Shown piece after piece: positions 24,639 through 33,253 of a DNA stretch of 64,000 bases (position 1 is its first letter; every line of letters starts with the position of its first letter). The stretch is from Sphingomonas sp. BAUL-RG-20F-R05-02. Lineage in GTDB: Bacteria > Pseudomonadota > Alphaproteobacteria > Sphingomonadales > Sphingomonadaceae. The notes under the pieces were generated by a model, which saw only the letters and a list, made by a program, of their open reading frames with translations, had not been told where the DNA came from and did no database searches. The position numbers and the translations under genes were made by a program. The DNA lies in NCBI RefSeq assembly GCF_022662305.1, contig NZ_JAKNQH010000007.1, forward strand, positions 62,001 through 126,000, written 5' to 3'.

Positions 24639-26813
24639 ATGGCCAGACCTTCCCAGACCCGTTCCCGCACGCCCGCGCGCCCGACCAAGCCGCTGTGGCG
24701 CCGCCGTCTCGTCCTGCTGATCCAGATCGGTGTGGGGCTGGCCGTGCTGGCCTTCGCGGCGATGGCGATCACCGTCTATGTCACGCGTGCGCAGTTGCCG
24801 AGTTTCGACCAGCTCAAGTCCTCGCCCAACGGACAGATGATCCGCGTGCATGCCGCCGACGGCACGGTAATTGTCTCGCTGGGCCCAAGCTACGGCGATT
24901 GGCTGACCTACGACCATATCCCGGCGGTGATGCGTGAGGCGATGATTTCGGTGGAGGATCGCCGCTTCCGCTCCCACATCGGCGTCGATCCCGTCGGCAT
25001 GGCGCGCGCGATCAAGCTCGGCATCGCCAATCGCGGCACCGGGAGGCGTCAGCAGGGCGCGTCGACGATCACGCAGCAGGTTGCGCGGACCATCTTCCTG
25101 TCAAACAAATACGATCTCGGCCGCAAACTGCACGAGGCGTTCCTCGCACTCGCGCTGGAGCGCAAGTTCTCGAAGGACGAGATCCTCGAACTGTACCTTA
25201 ACAAGGTGTATTTCGGCGGCGGCGCCTATGGCATCGACGCAGCGTCGCGCAAATTCTTTGGTCATGGTGCCGATCACCTCTCGCTGGCAGAGGCCGCGAT
25301 CATCGCCGGGTTGGTCAAGGCGCCGTCCGTCTATTCGCCGACCGCCGACGAGACCGCCGCCAAGGACCGCGCCGGCGTGGTGCTCTCGCTGATGGAGGAA
25401 ACCGGCGCGATCACGCCGGGCGAAGCCGCCGACGCGGATATCCAGAACGTCAAGTTCGCGCCCGAGCCCAAGCAGAACAGCGTACGCTACTTCACCGACT
25501 GGGCGCTGCCGCAGCTCGCCACGCTGATCGACGAGCCGACCCGCCCGCTCGAGGTGTGGACCACGCTCGATCTCAACATGCAGCGCGCGGCCGATACGGC
25601 GGTGCGCACCAATGCGCCGGCGGGTGCGCAGGGCGCATTGGTCGCTATCGACCGCGACGGCGCGGTCCGCGCGATGGTCGGCGGCAAGGATTACGTGTCG
25701 TCGATCTACAACCGCGCGACCACGGCGGTGCGGCAGCCGGGATCCGCGTTCAAACTGTTCGTGTATCTCGCCGCGCTCGAGGCGGGCCACAAGCCTGACG
25801 ATTCGATCGTTGACGAGCCGATCACGATCGACGGCTGGAGCCCGCGCAACGATGCGCGCCATAACATCGGCCAGACCACACTGCGCACCGCCTTCGCCTA
25901 TTCGATCAACACCGTCGCGGCGAAGCTCGGGCAGGAGGTCGGTTTCGGCACCGTCGCGGATATGGCGCGGCGCTTCGGCATCACCACGCCGGTCAACACC
26001 CACCCCTCGATGGTGCTCGGTACGTCGGAAGTGCATCTGCTCGATCTGACGCGCGCGTTTGCCAGCGTCGCCAACAAGGGTGTGGCGGTAACGCCCTATG
26101 GCATCACCAAGGTGACTGCCGGCGGGGAGGTCATCTATACGCAGCAGATCGACACCAGCCACGTCCTCGTCGCGCCCTATGTCGCCGCCGAGATGACCGA
26201 TTTGCTGCAAACCACCGTCAACACCGGCACCGGCAAGGCCGCGCAGATCGGCCGCCCGGTGGCGGGGAAGACCGGCACCACCTCGTCGAGCAAGGACGGT
26301 TGGTTCGTCGGCTTCTCCTCAGGTCTTACCACCGGCGTGTGGATGGGGCGCGACGACGCCAGGCCCGTCGCCGGTCTGCACGGCGGCACCGCGCCAGCCA
26401 GGGCGTTCCACGACTTCATGGCGGTGGCAGTCGCCAATCGTCCGGTCGAGCAGTTCGACACGCAGGTGACGCTGCCCGACATGTCGATCGAACCCGACGA
26501 AGAAAGCTACTACGGCCAACCGGACAACGGTGTGTTCGTCGATGACGACGGCAATCCGGTGCAGCCCGAAGCACCGCAACCCCGTCAGTCTCGCGACCAG
26601 CGCGTCGATGCGGATGGCAATCCGATCGGCGACGGCGCCGTCGCTCCGGACGAGGACGCGCAACCCCGCCCCGAAAAGCTCGATCAGCAGTGGATGGATC
26701 ATGTGCTCGGTCGCGATCAGCAGCCGAACCGCCCGCGCGGCGATCGTCCGGTCGGCGCACCGCCGCCGGTGCGCCCGCAACCCGGCTATGCGGACCCGCG
26801 CCCGAACCAGTGA
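24639..26813 (+). CDS. Class A penicillin-binding protein (PBP1A type)
   Basis: A 724-residue bifunctional peptidoglycan synthase. A basic cytoplasmic tail and one membrane helix (about 27-50) precede the GT51 glycosyltransferase domain (catalytic Glu in SVEDRRFRSHIGVD, then QQGASTITQQVARTIFL and LELYLNKVYFGGGAYG). The transpeptidase domain has Ser369 in the SxxK motif (PGSAFK), YSINT as SxN and AGKTGTT as KTG. The last 100 residues are Pro/Asp/Gln-rich and disordered. It polymerises glycan strands and cross-links peptides in the periplasm. The 3' end overlaps the convergent YgjP-like gene by 28 bp. Confidence 0.95.
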   Translation: MARPSQTRSRTPARPTKPLWRRRLVLLIQIGVGLAVLAFAAMAITVYVTRAQLPSFDQLKSSPNGQMIRVHAADGTVIVSLGPSYGDWLTYDHIPAVMREAMISVEDRRFRSHIGVDPVGMARAIKLGIANRGTGRRQQGASTITQQVARTIFLSNKYDLGRKLHEAFLALALERKFSKDEILELYLNKVYFGGGAYGIDAASRKFFGHGADHLSLAEAAIIAGLVKAPSVYSPTADETAAKDRAGVVLSLMEETGAITPGEAADADIQNVKFAPEPKQNSVRYFTDWALPQLATLIDEPTRPLEVWTTLDLNMQRAADTAVRTNAPAGAQGALVAIDRDGAVRAMVGGKDYVSSIYNRATTAVRQPGSAFKLFVYLAALEAGHKPDDSIVDEPITIDGWSPRNDARHNIGQTTLRTAFAYSINTVAAKLGQEVGFGTVADMARRFGITTPVNTHPSMVLGTSEVHLLDLTRAFASVANKGVAVTPYGITKVTAGGEVIYTQQIDTSHVLVAPYVAAEMTDLLQTTVNTGTGKAAQIGRPVAGKTGTTSSSKDGWFVGFSSGLTTGVWMGRDDARPVAGLHGGTAPARAFHDFMAVAVANRPVEQFDTQVTLPDMSIEPDEESYYGQPDNGVFVDDDGNPVQPEAPQPRQSRDQRVDADGNPIGDGAVAPDEDAQPRPEKLDQQWMDHVLGRDQQPNRPRGDRPVGAPPPVRPQPGYADPRPNQ

Positions 26814-27463
26814 AGCGCGGCACCGTGCGCGCGGAGCCATGCCCGCGATTCCTCAGGCTCACCGTCGTCGAGATCGGCGGCAAGCGCGTGGAAATCCGGC
26901 CCGTGGTTCATGTGCACACGGTGCGCGACCTCATGCGCCACGGTCGATCGCCGCACGAACGCCGGCGCGAGGATCAACCGCCAGCTGTAGCGGATCGCAC
27001 CGCTGGACGCGCAGCTGCCCCAACGCCCGCGCGGATCGCCGATACTAACGGTGGTGACCGTCACGCCGGCGCGCGCGGCATGTTCGGCGGTTTCAAGCGT
27101 CAACACGCGCAGCGCCTCGCGCCGCAGCCACAATTCAACACGCCGCGACAATCCATCGAGCGGACCGCCGCAGAGCAGCCGATCGCCGTCGAGCGTGATC
27201 TTGCGGGGGCGTCCGGGATCCCAGTCCAAACCCACCGGCACACCGCCGATCGGGATGGTCACACCCGGCGCGAAGGGTCGCGGCTCCGGCAGGCGGGCAC
27301 GCTGCGCATCGATCCAGGCCTGCTGCCCCGCCGCCCACTTCAGAGCCGCCTTCACCGGCGCGCGCGGCGGCAGCGTCAGCCGCACGCGCCCGCTCGCCGG
27401 ATCGACCGACAGCCGCGCCCGCCGCGCCCTCGGGTGGCGCACCACCTCGAGCGCGTCGCTCAC
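26786..27463 (-). CDS. YgjP/M48-like zinc metallopeptidase-domain protein
   Basis: A 225-residue protein of the YgjP (DUF45) family. The C-terminal half contains RGRWGSCASSG and the gluzincin motif AHEVAHRVHMNHGPDFH, in which the two histidines and a downstream residue bind zinc. The N-terminal part (RARLSVDPASGRVRLTLPP) matches the family. Function in vivo is not settled; peptidase or SprT-like roles have been suggested. GTG at 27463 overlaps the upstream YcgN stop as GTGA, indicating coupling. The 3' end overlaps the PBP gene by 28 bp antisense. Confidence 0.88.
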   Translation of the reverse strand: MSDALEVVRHPRARRARLSVDPASGRVRLTLPPRAPVKAALKWAAGQQAWIDAQRARLPEPRPFAPGVTIPIGGVPVGLDWDPGRPRKITLDGDRLLCGGPLDGLSRRVELWLRREALRVLTLETAEHAARAGVTVTTVSIGDPRGRWGSCASSGAIRYSWRLILAPAFVRRSTVAHEVAHRVHMNHGPDFHALAADLDDGEPEESRAWLRAHGAALHWFGRGSA

Positions 27464-27894
27464 AATACGCGATCGATCACATGGTTTTCGAAGTCGCCGG
27501 CATCGTCCTCGGAGATCGTCCAGCCCTTTACCGATTCACCGGCGCGGTGCACCGCGTCGCGATCCCCCGAGACGAGGTAATGCCAGCCCGGCAATGGCTC
27601 ACCCGCCGCACGCAGGCGGTACGCGCAGGTCGTCGGCAGCCAGTCGATCGAATAGACGTTGTCCCGGTTCAGCCGCACGCATTCGCTGACATAGGCATGG
27701 CGGTGCCGGTAATCCGAACACTGCGCGGTCCGGCGGTCGAGCAGCCGGCACGACACGTTGGTCGGGAAGAGCTCGCCAGTCTCATCGTCCTCCAGCTTGT
27801 GCAGGCAGCATTTGCCGCAGCCATCGCACAGCGCCTCCCACTGCGCGCGATCGAGCTTTTCGATCGGGGTGTTTTCCCAGAACCGGTTGCTCAC
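27460..27894 (-). CDS. YcgN-family cysteine-cluster protein
   Basis: A protein of about 144 residues of the YcgN/UPF0260 family. Conserved cysteines occur as ALCDGCGKCCLHKL, NVSCRLLDRRTAQCSDY, ECVRLN and PTTCAYRL, the presumed metal or iron-sulfur ligands. It ends FENHVIDRVL. GTG 27894 is chosen because it overlaps the SCO gene stop in the usual 4-bp GTGA arrangement; GTG 27903 would add three residues. It is the middle gene of a tightly coupled SCO-YcgN-YgjP operon. The biochemical role of the family is unknown. Confidence 0.9.
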   Translation of the reverse strand: MSNRFWENTPIEKLDRAQWEALCDGCGKCCLHKLEDDETGELFPTNVSCRLLDRRTAQCSDYRHRHAYVSECVRLNRDNVYSIDWLPTTCAYRLRAAGEPLPGWHYLVSGDRDAVHRAGESVKGWTISEDDAGDFENHVIDRVL

Positions 27895-28499
27895 TTCACC
27901 CACCGCGCCAGTTCGCCGGCCACCGCGTCAGGCGTTTTGTCGACCGGGATCAGCGCCACAGGCTGGCCCTTGGGATCCATCAGATACGCAACGCGCGAAT
28001 GCTGCACCATGTACCCCCCGCCGGGGGCGGGCGGCTGCTTCTGGTAGAACACGGCATATTCCTTTGTCACCGCCGCGATCGCCTGCGGGCTGCCGGTCAG
28101 TCCGACCATGCGCGGGTGGAAGGCAGCAACGAAGGGTTTGAGCACCGCCGGCGTATCCCGCTCGGGGTCAACCGTGACGAAAACCGGCACCACCTTCGCA
28201 GCGCGCGCGGCATCCTTCGCCTCGAACGCGCGCAGGCCGGCGCCAAGCGTCTGCATGTCGGTCGGGCACACGTCAGGACAGAACGTATAGCCGAAATACA
28301 TCACCCGATACTGACCGGCGAAGCGCGCATCGGTGACCGTGCGGCCGTTCTGGTCCGTCAGCGTGAAAGGGCCGCCGATCTTCGCACCGGCGAGCGGTGG
28401 CGACTGGGTAGCTTCGGGCGCTCGCGAACAGGCTATTGGCATGCTGGCCAGCAGGGACGCGGCGAGCAGCGCGGTGATTGCGCGGACATTTGCGTTCAT
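27891..28499 (-). CDS. SCO1/SenC-family copper protein
   Basis: A 202-residue exported thioredoxin-fold protein. A signal sequence with a Cys at the end of LLASMPIACS suggests a lipoprotein, although the lipobox is not ideal. The copper/redox motif CPDVC sits in YFGYTFCPDVCPTDMQ, the distal histidine ligand in VQHSRVAYLMD, and FVTVDPERDTP is also typical. SCO proteins deliver Cu to the CuA centre of cytochrome c oxidase subunit II or reduce its thiols. No oxidase genes are in the window. ATG 28499 gives the clean signal peptide. The first gene of a three-gene operon, divergent from the ankyrin protein. Confidence 0.92.
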   Translation of the reverse strand: MNANVRAITALLAASLLASMPIACSRAPEATQSPPLAGAKIGGPFTLTDQNGRTVTDARFAGQYRVMYFGYTFCPDVCPTDMQTLGAGLRAFEAKDAARAAKVVPVFVTVDPERDTPAVLKPFVAAFHPRMVGLTGSPQAIAAVTKEYAVFYQKQPPAPGGGYMVQHSRVAYLMDPKGQPVALIPVDKTPDAVAGELARWVK

Positions 28500-28573
28500 G
28501 GTGCAGGCAGCCTTGATCTGATAGCGGCGCAGGCGCAAGTCCGGACCGTACAGGCAAAAGGTCGATTTCACCA

Positions 28574-29182
28574 ATGAACGCACGTCTTGCGGGTCTTTCC
28601 CTTCTCGTCGCCGCGCTGGCGCTCCCTACCGCACCTGCCACCGCGCAGCTCAACCAGTCGGCGGGTTACAAATTCCTCCAGGCGATCCGCGATGCGAAGA
28701 ACGACGACGTCATCGCGATCCTTTCCAAGCCCGGCCAGACCATCGTCAACACGCGCGACTTCAGCACGGGGGAGGGTGCGATCCATATCGTGACGAAGCG
28801 GAGCGATACGGCCTACCTCAACTTCCTGATCGCCAGCCAAGCCGACGTGAACCTGCGCGACAACAAGGGTGAGACGGCAATGCTGATCGCCGCCGGTAAC
28901 GGGCGCAGCGATATCCTCGAAATCCTCAAAAAGGCTGGTGCAAACGTCAACCTCGCCAACAACAGCGGTGAAACCCCGTTGATCCGCGCGGTGCAGCACC
29001 GCGATCTGGCGACGGTGCGCACGCTGCTCAGCGAAGGCGCCGATCCCGACCAGACCGACAACGTCGCCGGCATGTCGGCGCGCGACTATGCGCATCAGGA
29101 CACCCGCTCGCCTGCCATCGCCAAGCTGATCGACGAGACGCCGAAGGCTGCAAAGCGCGTCGTGTCCGGGCCGAAACTGTAA
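28574..29182 (+). CDS. Exported ankyrin-repeat protein
   Basis: A 202-residue protein with a signal peptide (MNARLAGLSLLVAALALPTA, cleavage near ATAQ). It has four ankyrin-type repeats, the clearest being VNLRDNKGETAMLIAAGNG and VNLANNSGETPLIRAVQH, then DPDQTDNVAGMSARDYAHQ. It is periplasmic and probably mediates protein contacts. Ankyrin proteins of this kind are widespread in Sphingomonas and have no assigned function. The ATG at 28574 is 75 bp from the divergent SCO start, so promoters are shared. It ends 6 bp from the convergent mmcB stop. Confidence 0.88.
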   Translation: MNARLAGLSLLVAALALPTAPATAQLNQSAGYKFLQAIRDAKNDDVIAILSKPGQTIVNTRDFSTGEGAIHIVTKRSDTAYLNFLIASQADVNLRDNKGETAMLIAAGNGRSDILEILKKAGANVNLANNSGETPLIRAVQHRDLATVRTLLSEGADPDQTDNVAGMSARDYAHQDTRSPAIAKLIDETPKAAKRVVSGPKL

Positions 29183-29188
29183 AGCGGA

Positions 29189-29674
29189 TCAGAACCCCTC
29201 CACCGCATCCGGATCGAGCACAGCGATAAGCCTGCGTGCCGCGCGGCGCGCAAACGCCAGTGTTATGCGCTTCCGCGCCGGGGCAGGCAGGGCGGTGGTA
29301 TGGGCCTCGCGTGTGATGACCGCATCGTAGCGATCCGCGACGATGATGCCCGTACGTTCAGGCAGGAACGCCGCCCCGTCGAGCGGCGACACATCGAAGC
29401 CGGCCGGCACCGCCCAATAGTAGCGGTCGCAACAGCCGAGATAGTCGGTCCATTTGCCATCCCCGAGCAGGTCGGCTCGCGACACCTTGATCTCGACGAT
29501 CACGACGTTGCCCCGCGTGTCGAGCGCCATCAGGTCGGCCCGCCGGCCGCCGTCGAGCGGCACCTCGGCGATGGCGACGAGATCGTGGCGTAGCAACATC
29601 CGCACGGTGCCGCGCGCCACCTCGGCGGCGCACAGCGACTGACGGACGGTATCGAGATCAGGCGTGGCGAGCAT
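29189..29674 (-). CDS. mmcB: MmcB-family DNA repair protein (putative endonuclease)
   Basis: A 161-residue protein of the MmcB family, named for mitomycin C sensitivity in Caulobacter. It has a PD-(D/E)xK nuclease-like core: RRADLMALD, then VVIVEIKVSRADLLGD with the ExK pair, followed by KWTDYLGCCDRYYWAVP. ATG 29674 is preferred over GTG 29677. A perfect alphaproteobacterial LexA box lies 13 bp upstream, so the gene is probably SOS-induced, as reported for the Caulobacter gene. It converges with the ankyrin gene. Confidence 0.9.
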   Translation of the reverse strand: MLATPDLDTVRQSLCAAEVARGTVRMLLRHDLVAIAEVPLDGGRRADLMALDTRGNVVIVEIKVSRADLLGDGKWTDYLGCCDRYYWAVPAGFDVSPLDGAAFLPERTGIIVADRYDAVITREAHTTALPAPARKRITLAFARRAARRLIAVLDPDAVEGF

Positions 29675-29686
29675 CACTCGACACTA

Positions 29687-29701
29687 GAACATTCCGCGAA
29701 C
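29687..29701 (-). promoter_or_regulatory. LexA (SOS) box GTTC-N7-GTTC before mmcB
   Basis: On the minus strand the sequence reads GTTC-GCGGAAT-GTTC, a perfect match to the alphaproteobacterial LexA direct-repeat operator. It lies 13-27 bp upstream of the mmcB ATG. Confidence 0.85.
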
Positions 29702-29732
29702 AGGTCAATTCCGCCCGTTCGGTAACGATCGT

Positions 29733-30389
29733 TCAGCGATAGAAGATGTGGTTGCCGATCGACGCGATCTGCGTGCGGCTGGCGCTGAAGCTTGCGTGAC
29801 GCGCGTGGAAGAACAGCGCCTTGGGCGCGGGGCTGTCCCATGCATCGTTGAGCGCGACGCGCGCAACGGCGAGCGCGACACGGTAATTGTGGTTGTCCGA
29901 TACGTCGGGAACGCGGCCACCGCGCACGAACGAGAACTGGCCGGGCTGCGTCACCACCGAGCAGATCGACGTGGGAAACTTGCCCGACTTGCTGCGGTTG
30001 ATGATGACTTCGGCAACGGCGAGTTGGCCGCTGAGCGGTTCGCCCTTTGACTCGAAATAGATCGCACCAGCGAGACACTGCAGCGCATCGTTGCGCGCGA
30101 TGTCGTCAGAATGGGCGGTATCGGTTTGTGCGGCGACCGCATCGTCGAGCGAGGCGTAGCTGGGAGCGGGAGCAGGCTGGACTTCGGCGGGATCGGCACG
30201 ATCAACCGCGGGAGCAGTGCTGGAATCTGGTGTGGTTTGCGTCACGAGGACGGCAGGAACCATTTTTGCCGCAGGGGCGTTATAACTTTGATTGATTTGA
30301 ACAGCAAAGCCGGGAGTGCTGGCCCCGGCGAGGCCGGTGAAGCTGGTCAAGATCGCTGCCAGTGTGGCAGCGCGATGCAGAAACGACAT
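29733..30389 (-). CDS. SleB-type cell wall hydrolase
   Basis: A 218-residue exported enzyme. Signal peptide MSFLHRAATLAAILTSFTGL, a Pro/Ala-rich linker to about residue 85, then a Hydrolase_2 (SleB) domain: QCLAGAIYFESKGEPLSGQL with the catalytic Glu, AVAEVIINRSKSGKFP, QFSFVRGGR and ALFFHARHA. SleB domains cleave the peptidoglycan glycan strand as lytic transglycosylases or amidases. Alphaproteobacterial versions are predicted to act in wall remodelling. It lies alone between mmcB and DUF1491. Promoter features are not clear. Confidence 0.9.
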   Translation of the reverse strand: MSFLHRAATLAAILTSFTGLAGASTPGFAVQINQSYNAPAAKMVPAVLVTQTTPDSSTAPAVDRADPAEVQPAPAPSYASLDDAVAAQTDTAHSDDIARNDALQCLAGAIYFESKGEPLSGQLAVAEVIINRSKSGKFPTSICSVVTQPGQFSFVRGGRVPDVSDNHNYRVALAVARVALNDAWDSPAPKALFFHARHASFSASRTQIASIGNHIFYR

Positions 30390-30547
30390 TCGATCGACTA
30401 ATGTGCGGTGGTGCGCGCAAGCGACCCTGCCCTGTTACAGGCCGGTCCCCCCGGACATCCCCCGACTGCGTAACCACTCCGGATCGCACCCGGACTGACA
30501 CAACGCGAAAACGTTGTCCGCGCCTTGCCAGCGAGAACGTTAAATGG

Positions 30548-30889
30548 TCAACGCGGCAGGATTGTTTCTGCGGCGACTCGTTGCGCAAACGGGATGTCGA
30601 GATCGACGACCCACAGATCCGGGTCGCGGCTACGACGGCGCTGCCAGTATGCGGTCACCTCCGCCGGCGAATCGATATCGCCCGGACCGGCGGAAACGAG
30701 GACAGGATTGCCGGAGAGATCCCGACCGGGCTCGACAAACCCGTCAAACCGGCCTTTATCGTTCAAAATTAGCAGTATAGAGCCAGCTTGCTGGTGTCCT
30801 TTAGCCAAGACCATGGCCATGCCGCCAGCGTCGTTGACGCGCCGCAGCAGCGCGGAGACCAATATGCCGCTCGGCAAGCGGTCGTTCAT
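30548..30889 (-). CDS. DUF1491-family protein
   Basis: A 113-residue cytosolic protein typical of Alphaproteobacteria. It begins RLPSGILVSALLRRVNDAGG and contains GSILLILNDKGRFDGFVEP, ending with DPDLWVVDLDIPFAQRVAAE. No catalytic motif is visible and the family has no assigned function. ATG 30889 overlaps the upstream thioesterase stop (ATGA), so it is translated as the last gene of the hpf-ptsN-thioesterase-DUF1491 run. Confidence 0.85.
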   Translation of the reverse strand: MNDRLPSGILVSALLRRVNDAGGMAMVLAKGHQQAGSILLILNDKGRFDGFVEPGRDLSGNPVLVSAGPGDIDSPAEVTAYWQRRRSRDPDLWVVDLDIPFAQRVAAETILPR

Positions 30890-31356
30890 GCATCCACCCG
30901 GTAGCCTGGAAGCGCTGCCAGGGCGATTCGGGAGCGCATGAACGTGCCGGTACCCCGCGCCACTTCATCGCCTTGCTCGTCGATCAGCCGCGCCTCTGCG
31001 ACGAACACCCGCCGCTGCCCGCTGATCCAGCGACCCTCGGCGATGACCGGCCCACTCCGCAGCGGCTTGGTCAACAGCAGGTTGAACGCGGTGGTGAGCA
31101 GAAAGCGATCCGACACCAGACTGTTCGCCGCGTAGAAGGCGGCATCGTCAAGCATCTTGAAATAACTTGTACCGTGCGCCGCCCCGCCGGCATGGAAATA
31201 GCGTTCATCCACCTGGAAGTGGATCCGTGCGACCCCCGCCTCGAAGATCTCCAGGCGTGACTCGAACAGCCGATTGATCGGTGCGGCAGCATAGAGATGC
31301 TCCAGCGCGCGGAAATGCGCTGCTTCCCCTGCCGTGGCAGGATCAGGCGGCGTCAC
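30886..31356 (-). CDS. PaaI-type hotdog-fold thioesterase
   Basis: A protein of about 156 residues with the hotdog fold of the PaaI/YbgC thioesterase group: EIFEAGVARIHFQVDERYFH, then GGAAHGTSYFKMLDDAAFYA, the helix carrying the catalytic Asp, followed by FLLTTAFNLLLTKPL and GRWISGQRRVFVAEARLID. It probably hydrolyses an acyl-CoA thioester; the acyl group is unknown. GTG 31356 (overlapping ptsN by 14 bp) is the best start. An upstream in-frame ATG at 31407 would overlap ptsN by 65 bp. Coupled to DUF1491 downstream. Confidence 0.8.
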   Translation of the reverse strand: MTPPDPATAGEAAHFRALEHLYAAAPINRLFESRLEIFEAGVARIHFQVDERYFHAGGAAHGTSYFKMLDDAAFYAANSLVSDRFLLTTAFNLLLTKPLRSGPVIAEGRWISGQRRVFVAEARLIDEQGDEVARGTGTFMRSRIALAALPGYRVDA

Positions 31357-31810
31357 GCGCCTCGCCGGTGCTGAACAGCGCGTACAGCGCATCGGGCGAT
31401 CCCGCACCGCGCAACTTTGCCACGAGCGCGCGATCGCGCAAGGATCGCGACACCAGCGCGAGTGCCTTCAGGTGTGCGGCTCCGGCATCGGGCGGCGACA
31501 GCAACGTGAATATGATGTCGACCGGCAGATCGTCCACCGCCCTGAAATCGATCGCGTGCGCCAGCCGGGTGAAGATACCGACCACGTGGGGCAGCCCGTC
31601 GATACGTCCATGCGGCGTCGCGACACCGCCACCGAAGCCGGTGCTACCCAGCTTCTCCCGCGCGGAGAGCGCGTCGGTCACCGTCACCGGATCAAGCGCA
31701 TAGGCCGACCCGGCGATCATACCGATCTGCTGAAACAACGGTTTTTTTGCACTAACGGCAAGATCCGCCACCACCGCACCGGGCAGTAGCAGATCGCTGA
31801 ACTCAGTCAT
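31343..31810 (-). CDS. ptsN: Nitrogen PTS EIIA component (PtsN)
   Basis: A 155-residue EIIA-Ntr domain protein. The phosphorylated histidine lies in GGGVATPHGRIDGLPHVVG, preceded by FQQIGMIAGSAYALDP and ALSAREKLGSTGFG, with the closing helix ALVSRSLRDRALVAKLRG. It receives phosphate from the PtsP-NPr chain and regulates K+ transport, nitrogen and envelope processes by protein contacts. ATG 31810 follows AAGGAA. hpf precedes it by 72 bp, the conserved neighbourhood for ptsN. The rpoN gene usually found with this pair is missing here. Confidence 0.95.
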   Translation of the reverse strand: MTEFSDLLLPGAVVADLAVSAKKPLFQQIGMIAGSAYALDPVTVTDALSAREKLGSTGFGGGVATPHGRIDGLPHVVGIFTRLAHAIDFRAVDDLPVDIIFTLLSPPDAGAAHLKALALVSRSLRDRALVAKLRGAGSPDALYALFSTGEARDAA

Positions 31811-31882
31811 GACATTCCTTCGGCCGTTCACCGGCGCTTCTCCGCCGGCGCGCATAGACCGGAATGCGCGCCGGCGAAAGCG

Positions 31883-32500
31883 TCAGGCGATGCCGTTTGT
31901 CGCGCCAGTCGCAGCGCGGTGCGGCTCGACCCAGCCGATCGTGCCGTCGCCCCGGCGGTACACCATGTTGTACGCGCCCGATCCGACGTTGCGGAACAGC
32001 AGCGCGGCGGTGTTGCGCAGGTCGAGCATCATCACCGCGTCCGACACGGTGGCGTCGGGCACGTCGACCCGCGTCTCGGCGACGATCAGCGGGTAATCGC
32101 CCTCAATCTCCTCCTCGGCGGGATTGTCCTGGAACACGGTGTAGCCGGCGTTGTCGGTGACCGTGCCGTCGTCAGCGATGGAGGCGCCACCGGCGGGCAC
32201 GGCGCTGCGGTCCTTCAGGCGGCGCATGTAGCGGCGCAACTGCTTCTCGATCTTGTCGGCGGCACCGTCGAAGGCGACGTGCGCCTCCATGCCGCTGTTG
32301 TTAGCTTTCAGCACCAGACCCTGCATGACGTGCGCGACGATGTCGCAGGCGAACGCGCCGTGCGGGGCGGGGCTGAAGGTGACCTGCGCCGAGATGGCAC
32401 GGGCAAAATATTTGGTGGCGATCGCCTGGAGGCGCTCGTCGACATGGACCTTGATCGCCTCGCCCGTTTCGACCTGATGGCCGGAGACTCGGATATCCAT
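31883..32500 (-). CDS. hpf: Ribosome hibernation promoting factor, long form
   Basis: A 205-residue long-form HPF. The N-terminal S30AE domain (MDIRVSGHQVETGEAIKVHV; YFARAISAQVTFSP; ACDIVAHVMQGLVLKAN) binds the mRNA/tRNA path of idle 30S subunits. A linker leads to the C-terminal dimerisation domain (VSDAVMMLDLRNTAALLFRN, ending VYRRGDGTIGWVEPH) that joins ribosomes into 100S dimers. ATG 32500 is preceded by a strong ribosome-binding site, AAGGAG. In-frame sequence further upstream is not conserved. Transcribed from its own promoter between dnaQ and ptsN. Confidence 0.96.
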   Translation of the reverse strand: MDIRVSGHQVETGEAIKVHVDERLQAIATKYFARAISAQVTFSPAPHGAFACDIVAHVMQGLVLKANNSGMEAHVAFDGAADKIEKQLRRYMRRLKDRSAVPAGGASIADDGTVTDNAGYTVFQDNPAEEEIEGDYPLIVAETRVDVPDATVSDAVMMLDLRNTAALLFRNVGSGAYNMVYRRGDGTIGWVEPHRAATGATNGIA

Positions 32501-32553
32501 GTGTATTCTCCTTGTATGTCGGGCGGGAAGGCTGAACCCTCCGTCCGCTATCG

Positions 32554-33246
32554 TCAACCAGATGCCGCCGCACCCCATAACGGGTCGGTGACATTCTTTA
32601 AAAACGCGGCGTGGCGCGCAAGTTCCGCCGCGCTCGCCGTAAAGGTACGGGGCGGCCGCACCGTGACCGGGCCACTCGAGACGGTGACCTGAGGCTCGAG
32701 AACCGGCGTATCGGTGAGCAGCCCAAGGCCGATCTGCCGCCCGCCGGTGAGTTCGACATAAACCTGCGCGAGCAATTGCGCGTCGAGCAACGCGCCGTGA
32801 AACGTGCGTGCGCTGCGGTCGATGCCATAGCGCGAACACAGCGCGTCGAGGCTGTGCTTGGCACCGGGGTGGCGTTGCCGCGCGATGACGATGGTATCAA
32901 CCATGCGGTGCATGCCGACCGGCGGCCGTCCGCACCGCCCGAGTTCGCCGTTGAGGAAGCCGAAATCGAAGGTCGCATTGTGCGCCACCAGCGGCGCGTC
33001 GCCGAGGAAATCGACCAGCGCGTCGACGCCGTGGGCGAACAGCGGCTTGTCGGCGAGGAACGCATCGGTGAGGCCGTGGACGCGCTGCGCCTCCGCCGGC
33101 ATCGCGCGTTCGGGATGAAAATAGGCGTGGAAACTCTTGCCGGTCTCGACGCGGTTGAACATCTCGATACAGCCGATCTCGACCAGACGGTCGCCGTCGG
33201 CAAAGCTGAATCCGGTGGTTTCGGTGTCGAAGACGATCTCGCGCAT
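32554..33246 (-). CDS. dnaQ: DNA polymerase III epsilon subunit
   Basis: A 230-residue proofreading exonuclease. The DEDDh residues appear in IVFDTETTGFSFADGDR (Asp, Glu), APLVAHNATFDFGFLN (Asp) and the Exo III region TFHGALLDAQLLAQVYVEL (His, Asp). The C-terminal segment binds the polymerase alpha subunit. It is the last gene of the ppsR-maf-aroE-coaE-dnaQ operon, 7 bp after coaE. The coaE-dnaQ pairing is common in Alphaproteobacteria. Confidence 0.96.
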   Translation of the reverse strand: MREIVFDTETTGFSFADGDRLVEIGCIEMFNRVETGKSFHAYFHPERAMPAEAQRVHGLTDAFLADKPLFAHGVDALVDFLGDAPLVAHNATFDFGFLNGELGRCGRPPVGMHRMVDTIVIARQRHPGAKHSLDALCSRYGIDRSARTFHGALLDAQLLAQVYVELTGGRQIGLGLLTDTPVLEPQVTVSSGPVTVRPPRTFTASAAELARHAAFLKNVTDPLWGAAASG

Positions 33247-33253
33247 GGCGGTA

